A DNA stretch of 10,936 nucleotides from an uncultured Ruminococcus sp. (lineage in GTDB: Bacteria; Bacillota; Clostridia; Oscillospirales; Ruminococcaceae): assembly GCA_946612185.1 (NCBI GenBank), contig CAMOEP010000050.1, positions 1 to 10,936 of the forward strand, written 5' to 3'. Shown piece after piece: positions 7,539-10,936 of this stretch; position 1 is the stretch's first letter, and the number at the start of each line of letters is the position of its first letter. A program made the position numbers and the translations under genes. The notes below the pieces were generated by a model. It was not told the origin of the DNA. It ran no database searches and saw nothing but the letters and a program-made list of their open reading frames with translations.

Positions 7539-8882
7539 ATGCCTATCAAGGTTGGAATGGTGTCACTGGGCTGCTCAAAGAACCTGGTGGATTCAGAGAG
7601 AATGCTTTATAAACTGCGCAAAAACGGCTACCAGCTCGTAACAGAACCGGGTCTGGCAGACGTGGCAGTAGTGAATACCTGCGGATTTATCCAGTCCGCT
7701 AAGGAAGAAGCGATAGAGACTATACTGGAACTTGGCAAGCTGAAAGAGGACGGCACTCTGAAGAAGATAATCGTCACAGGCTGCCTGACCGAGCGCTACA
7801 AGGAGGAAGCTGCCGAGCTTTTCCCGGAGGCTGACGCTGTTGTGGGCATCGGCAATAACAAGGATATAGTCGATATCCTTGAACAGGTGCTTGAAGGCGA
7901 GAGGTATATCAAGTTCGCCCCGAAGCTGGACGCTGAACTTGAGGGCGAGCGTATAATATCAACTCTCCCCTTCTTCTCATACCTTAAAGTAGCCGAGGGC
8001 TGCTCGAATTGCTGCACATACTGCGCAATACCCATGATAAGGGGCAAATTCCGCAGCGTGCCTATGGAGGACTGCATCGCAGAGGCAAAGCATCTGGCGG
8101 AAAACGGCGTAACTGAGCTGGTAGTCATCGCTCAGGACACCTCACGCTACGGCGAGGACATCTACGGCAAGTCAATGCTGCCGGAACTTCTCAGAGAACT
8201 TTGCAAGATAGACGGTCTTAAATGGATACGCACACTCTACTGCTACCCTGAGCGCATAACTGACGAACTGCTGGAGACTATAGCCTCTGAGGAGAAGCTG
8301 GTGAAGTATCTGGAGATACCCATTCAGCACTGCCGTGGGGATATACTCAGCCGCATGAACCGCTGGGGCGACGAGGAGAAGCTGGAGGCGCTGTTTAAGC
8401 ATATCCGTGAGAAGATACCGGGAGTTATCCTGCGCACCACTCTTATTACAGGCTTCCCCGGCGAGAGCGAGGAGGACTTCAATGCCCTTGCGGAATTCGT
8501 ACAGAGGGTACGCTTCGACAGACTGGGCTGCTTTGCCTATTCCCGTGAGGAAGGCACAAAGTCCTACGACTTCCCCGACCAGATAGATACCGAAACAGCC
8601 TCCCACCGTGCTGAGATAATCATGGAGCAGCAGCTTCTTGTAAGTGCTGAGAATAATGAAAAGCTTCTTGGCGCAGAACTTGACGCAGTAGTTGAAGGCT
8701 TTGACCGTTTTGCGGAGTGCTGGTTCGGAAGAACTCCCCTTGATGCGCCGGATATCGACGGCAAGGTGTTCTTCTCCTCGGAAGCTCCGCTTAAAGTCGG
8801 TGATTACGTTAAGATACGCATAACCGATACGCTTGATTATGACTTGATAGGAGAGGTGATAGCAGATGAATCTGCCGAATAA
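7539..8882 (+). CDS. rimO: Ribosomal protein S12 methylthiotransferase RimO
   Basis: RimO is a radical-SAM enzyme that adds a methylthio group to a conserved Asp of ribosomal protein S12. This 447-residue protein has the N-terminal methylthiotransferase domain with cluster ligands Cys12 (SLGCSKNLVDSE), Cys48 (NTCGF) and Cys82 (TGCL). The radical-SAM cluster is Cys155-x3-Cys159-x2-Cys162 (EGCSNCCTYCAIP). RTTLITGFPGESEEDF (about 297-312) is typical of the core. The C-terminal TRAM domain includes GRTPLDAPDIDGKVFF, the form that separates RimO from the tRNA enzyme MiaB, as does the very early SLGCSKN. All six cluster cysteines are present. The gene begins one base after recX and its last 17 bases overlap pgsA. 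RimO next to pgsA is a known Firmicute arrangement. Confidence 0.96.
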   Translation: MPIKVGMVSLGCSKNLVDSERMLYKLRKNGYQLVTEPGLADVAVVNTCGFIQSAKEEAIETILELGKLKEDGTLKKIIVTGCLTERYKEEAAELFPEADAVVGIGNNKDIVDILEQVLEGERYIKFAPKLDAELEGERIISTLPFFSYLKVAEGCSNCCTYCAIPMIRGKFRSVPMEDCIAEAKHLAENGVTELVVIAQDTSRYGEDIYGKSMLPELLRELCKIDGLKWIRTLYCYPERITDELLETIASEEKLVKYLEIPIQHCRGDILSRMNRWGDEEKLEALFKHIREKIPGVILRTTLITGFPGESEEDFNALAEFVQRVRFDRLGCFAYSREEGTKSYDFPDQIDTETASHRAEIIMEQQLLVSAENNEKLLGAELDAVVEGFDRFAECWFGRTPLDAPDIDGKVFFSSEAPLKVGDYVKIRITDTLDYDLIGEVIADESAE

Positions 8883-9450
8883 ACTTACACTTCTGAGAGT
8901 ATTCCTTATACCCTTCTTTCTGATTTTCATATACTGGAAACTGCCCTTCCACTTCCTCATAGCCCTTGTGGTATTTGCGGCAGCATCTATAACCGATGCC
9001 CTGGACGGAAATATCGCCCGCAAGCACAATCTTGTTACCAATTTCGGAAAATTCCTTGACCCTCTGGCGGATAAGGTGCTTGTACTTGCAGCGCTGGCGG
9101 TATTCGTGGAGCTGGAGGAGATAAAGGTGGGAGCGATACCCCTTATCATCATAAGCGCAAGGGAATTCATGGTAAGCGGACTGCGGCTTCTTGCGGCGAA
9201 CAGCGGAGTAGTAGTAGCTGCCGGCATATGGGGCAAGCTGAAAACGGCTTTCACAATGGTAGCGATAATCGCATCGCTTTTCTGGCTGAGTCTTTGCTAC
9301 GATTTTGGTATAAACTTCCCGGAGGGATTATGCGGCGCAATAGACAACCTGGTAATACCGGCGCTTCTGTGGATATCAACAGCGCTGACTATCATCTCAG
9401 GCGGCGTATACCTTAAAGGCTACTGGAATCTCATCGACTCTGATAAATAA
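8866..9450 (+). CDS. pgsA: CDP-diacylglycerol--glycerol-3-phosphate 3-phosphatidyltransferase
   Basis: PgsA transfers a phosphatidyl group from CDP-diacylglycerol to glycerol-3-phosphate, the committed step to phosphatidylglycerol and cardiolipin. The protein has 194 residues, a normal length. The complete CDP-alcohol phosphotransferase motif D-x2-DG-x2-AR-x8-G-x3-D-x3-D is present: Asp44, Asp47-Gly48, Ala51-Arg52, Gly61, Asp65 and Asp69 (TDALDGNIAR ... GKFLDPLAD). The N-terminus MNLPNKLTLLRVFLIPFF is typical of PgsA. About six hydrophobic segments span the chain (for example 12-24, 28-43, 70-82, 88-97, 126-146 and 162-183). ATG 8866 lies 17 bases before the end of rimO and follows GGAGAGGTGA at about 8850-8859, so translation is probably coupled. 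The neighbouring cinA gene, which often follows pgsA before recA, is absent. Confidence 0.95.
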   Translation: MNLPNKLTLLRVFLIPFFLIFIYWKLPFHFLIALVVFAAASITDALDGNIARKHNLVTNFGKFLDPLADKVLVLAALAVFVELEEIKVGAIPLIIISAREFMVSGLRLLAANSGVVVAAGIWGKLKTAFTMVAIIASLFWLSLCYDFGINFPEGLCGAIDNLVIPALLWISTALTIISGGVYLKGYWNLIDSDK

Positions 9451-9461
9451 GGAGGACATAT

Positions 9462-9845
9462 ATGAAACACTGTGCAGGACAGATAAAGTATCTTGCAGCA
9501 ATAAAGGAACTGACAGAAAAGGACGAGTATGTAAAATGCGTAAGTATAGCAAGGCATTTAGGGGTATCACGCCCCAGCGTCAGCAAAATGCTGCGGTGCC
9601 TTGCGAATTCCGGACTTGTTTACGAGGACTTCTGCAACAGCGTGGTACTCACTCCAGAGGGCGAGGAGACTGTAGAGGAGCTGTTCAGGCACTATGACGA
9701 TATATATACATTCTTCCACAAATTCCTGCACCTTCCTCACGAGGAAGCCCACAGCAGCACCCTGCTTTTCATAACGGATTATCCGGAGGACACCTGCGAG
9801 CGCTTGCAGCAGATAGTCCGCAGAACCCTCAAAAAGCACAAATAA
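9462..9845 (+). CDS. Small DtxR/MntR-like transcriptional regulator with degenerate metal site
   Basis: This 127-residue protein has the winged helix-turn-helix layout of the DtxR/MntR iron- or manganese-dependent repressors. The N-terminal helix is YLAAIKELTEK (10-20). The HTH is VSIARHLGVSRPSVSKMLRCLANSGLV (27-53; core SRPSVSKML). The wing has VVLTPEGEE (61-69), and a dimerisation-like helix RHYDDIYTFFHKFL (76-89) follows. There is no SH3-like third domain, so it resembles MntR in size. By hand comparison with B. subtilis MntR, ligands Asp8 and Glu11 align with Lys9 and Ala12. Glu99, Glu102 and His103 also appear replaced by non-ligand residues. Only His77 is a candidate survivor, and one residue is missing from the helix before it. 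Five cysteines (4, 26, 46, 58, 112) are present. GGAGG at 9451-9455 gives a good start. The regulated genes and signal are unknown. Confidence 0.8.
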   Translation: MKHCAGQIKYLAAIKELTEKDEYVKCVSIARHLGVSRPSVSKMLRCLANSGLVYEDFCNSVVLTPEGEETVEELFRHYDDIYTFFHKFLHLPHEEAHSSTLLFITDYPEDTCERLQQIVRRTLKKHK

Positions 9846-9855
9846 CTATTATTAT

Positions 9856-9891
9856 TAATGCGTAATTCGTAATGCGTAATGCGTAATTGCG
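9856..9891 (-). repeat. Heptad A/T-rich repeat array, right copy (inverted)
   Basis: About five tandem copies of taat(g/t)cg run from 9856 to 9891; the last unit has one extra base. Read on the - strand this is the same (a/c)attacg array as at 1771-1796, with a perfect 20-base match between 9861-9880 and 1772-1791. It begins 11 bases after the regulator stop codon. The remaining part of the gap to 9935 holds no gene or clear signal. Confidence 0.85.
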
Positions 9892-9935
9892 CTCAGCTAT
9901 TACAAAAGCGGTAAGTTTAACGCCGCAATCCATAC

Positions 9936-9990
9936 AAAAAGAAAACCGTTCGGCTAAGTACACATTGTACTGTAACCGGACGGTTTTTTT
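9936..9990. terminator. Bidirectional intrinsic terminator with nested hairpin
   Basis: The arms AAAACCGTTCGG (9942-9953) and CCGGACGGTTTT (9976-9987) form a 12-base-pair stem with one G-U pair. Seven T residues follow at 9984-9990. On the - strand the left arm is followed by a T-rich run, so the structure can stop transcription from both sides. The loop contains a second small hairpin, AGTAC (9957-9961) with GTACT (9967-9971). It lies between the converging regulator and recR genes, exactly where a shared terminator is expected. Confidence 0.88.
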
Positions 9991-10004
9991 AATTATGTAT
10001 TAGT

Positions 10005-10607
10005 TCACATATAGTTTCGGTTTTCCAGAGCCTTGAACAGCGTCACTTCGTCGGCGTACTCCACATTTCCGCCCACGGGCAGACCGAAGGCAAGACGGGA
10101 AACCTTGACGTTCAGGGGTTTCAGCAGCCCTGCGATATACATTGCAGTAGCGTCGCCCTCAACGGTGGGATTTGTCGCCATGATGACTTCCTCAACGCCG
10201 CCCTGGGATATTCTCCCCAGAAGCTCCTTGACCCGGAGTTTATCGGGAGTGATGCCGTCCATAGGCGATATAAGCCCGTGGAGAACGTGGTAAACTCCGC
10301 CGTATTCCCGTGTGCGCTCGAAAGCGGTAACGTCCTTGGGCGATTCCACCACGCATATCAGGCTATGGTCACGATCCTGGTCATCGCATATAGGACAGAC
10401 CTCCCTCTCGGTGAGATTCTGGCATATCCTACAGCAGTGAACGTCGTTCTTGGCGCTGATGAGAGCCTTTGCAAAGTCCTCGACGGACTCCTTGTCCATA
10501 GACATAACGTGATAAGCCAGCCTTTGAGCCGACTTCATGCCGATACCGGGTAGCGATGCGAATTTCTCTGCCAGCACCACCAGCGGCAAAGCGTTATGGT
10601 CAGCCAT
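10005..10607 (-). CDS. recR: Recombination mediator protein RecR
   Basis: RecR works with RecO (and RecF) to load RecA onto gapped, SSB-coated DNA. The 200-residue protein has the N-terminal helix-hairpin-helix FASLPGIGMKSAQRLAYHV (16-34). The zinc finger is C59-x2-C62-x8-C71-x2-C74 (CRICQNLTEREVCPIC). The Toprim domain has ICVVESPKDV (84-93, Glu88) and YGGVYHVLHGLISPMDGI (102-119). The C-terminus RLAFGLPVGGNVEYADEVTL is diagnostic. Family members usually have Gly where this one has His110 in VLHGLISP. The start codon at 10605-10607 shares a base with the stop codon of the upstream YbaB gene (TAATG on the - strand), so the two are translationally coupled. Although it works in the same pathway as recA, it is transcribed in the opposite, converging direction. 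Confidence 0.97.
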   Translation of the reverse strand: MADHNALPLVVLAEKFASLPGIGMKSAQRLAYHVMSMDKESVEDFAKALISAKNDVHCCRICQNLTEREVCPICDDQDRDHSLICVVESPKDVTAFERTREYGGVYHVLHGLISPMDGITPDKLRVKELLGRISQGGVEEVIMATNPTVEGDATAMYIAGLLKPLNVKVSRLAFGLPVGGNVEYADEVTLFKALENRNYM

Positions 10608-10930
10608 TAAAACAGACCGGGGAGAGATACTCCGCCAGTGATCTTGCTCATCTCAGCCTCAGTAGTGGACTCGATGTTGTTTACAGCCTCGTTTACAGCG
10701 CTGATGATAAGATCCTGGAGCATTTCGATGTCCTCAGGGTCAACTACCTCAGGCTTCAGGTTCAGTGACTTGATAGTCTTCTTACCTGTAAGAGTTACCT
10801 CAACAGCACCGCCGCCGGCAGTAGCAGTAAAGTCTCTTGCTTCGATGTCTTCCTGAAGCTCAGTGATCTGATCCTGCATCTTCTGAGCCTGCTTTATCAT
10901 CTGGTTCATATTCTGAGCGCCGCCGCCCAT
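10607..10930 (-). CDS. YbaB/EbfC-family nucleoid-associated protein (start may lie outside window)
   Basis: From ATG 10930 the protein has 107 residues. It shows the YbaB/EbfC pattern: NMNQMIKQAQKMQDQITELQ (8-27) in a long N-terminal helix, then a small sheet with TATAGGGAVEVTLTGKKTIKSLNL (written in pieces: TATAGGGAVEV and LTGKKTIKSLNL). A C-terminal helical part follows with VVDPEDIEMLQDLIISAVNE and the Gly-rich end TGGVSLPGLF. The family binds DNA as a dimer and sits beside recR in most bacteria, usually as dnaX-ybaB-recR. The frame stays open through the six bases to the window edge (codons for Lys-Asn), so the true start could be a few codons further out. The exact role is not established for this group. 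Confidence 0.93.
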   Translation of the reverse strand: MGGGAQNMNQMIKQAQKMQDQITELQEDIEARDFTATAGGGAVEVTLTGKKTIKSLNLKPEVVDPEDIEMLQDLIISAVNEAVNNIESTTEAEMSKITGGVSLPGLF

Positions 10931-10936
10931 GTTCTT

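Noticed and set aside
7539..8882. MiaB (tRNA methylthiotransferase) instead of RimO
   Set aside because: The early SLGCSKNLVDSE N-terminus and the GRTPLDAPDIDG TRAM signature fit RimO, as does the neighbouring pgsA.
8172..9254. Long open frame of 360 codons on the - strand
   Set aside because: It lies opposite rimO and pgsA, both of which carry complete family motifs on the + strand. Its own translation shows no recognisable domain, and no ribosome binding site was noticed.
9856..9891. Heptad array as a CRISPR fragment
   Set aside because: The units are 7 bases in direct tandem with no spacers and no cas genes nearby.

Overview
The window is ordinary chromosomal sequence from a low-to-moderate-GC Firmicute, most likely a Ruminococcus-like member of the Oscillospiraceae. 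That reading rests on strong GGAGG ribosome binding sites, the Firmicute-type YqhQ/DUF1385, PrmC, RecX and PgsA proteins, and the style of the A/T-rich heptad repeats. The genus is an inference from overall sequence character, not from a marker gene search.

Layout on the + strand: the 3' end of a citrate synthase gene (3-377, beginning exactly at a catalytic His codon) is followed closely by an unrecognised lipoprotein with three Asp-rich DxDxD(G) loops (391-1710). A 111-base gap with a heptad repeat precedes a block of nine tightly packed genes (1822-9845): an OmpR-type response regulator, its sensor histidine kinase, YqhQ/DUF1385, prmC, recA, recX, rimO, pgsA and a small DtxR/MntR-like regulator. 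The largest gap inside the block is 11 bases and several junctions overlap (TAATG, TGATG and a 17-base overlap), so it is probably one transcription unit, possibly with internal promoters. On the - strand, recR and a YbaB/EbfC gene (10005-10930) converge on the block. Their order suggests the usual dnaX-ybaB-recR cluster, with dnaX lying beyond the right edge. A strong hairpin with A- and T-tracts on either side sits between the converging units and probably terminates both.

How the genes fit together: RecA and RecX form a recombinase and modulator pair. RecR acts in RecFOR-type loading of RecA but is in a separate operon. PrmC and RimO both modify the translation machinery (release factors and ribosomal protein S12). 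PgsA makes phosphatidylglycerophosphate. The two-component system heads the block, so recA, recX, rimO and pgsA may depend on whatever promoter lies upstream of it. Nothing here is a defence island, phage, CRISPR array or biosynthetic cluster, and I do not see a previously undescribed system. The points most worth a second look are the 20-base perfect inverted repeats that bracket the nine-gene block, the DtxR-like regulator that appears to lack most of its metal ligands, the unrecognised lipoprotein, and the unusual genetic setting and tail of recA.
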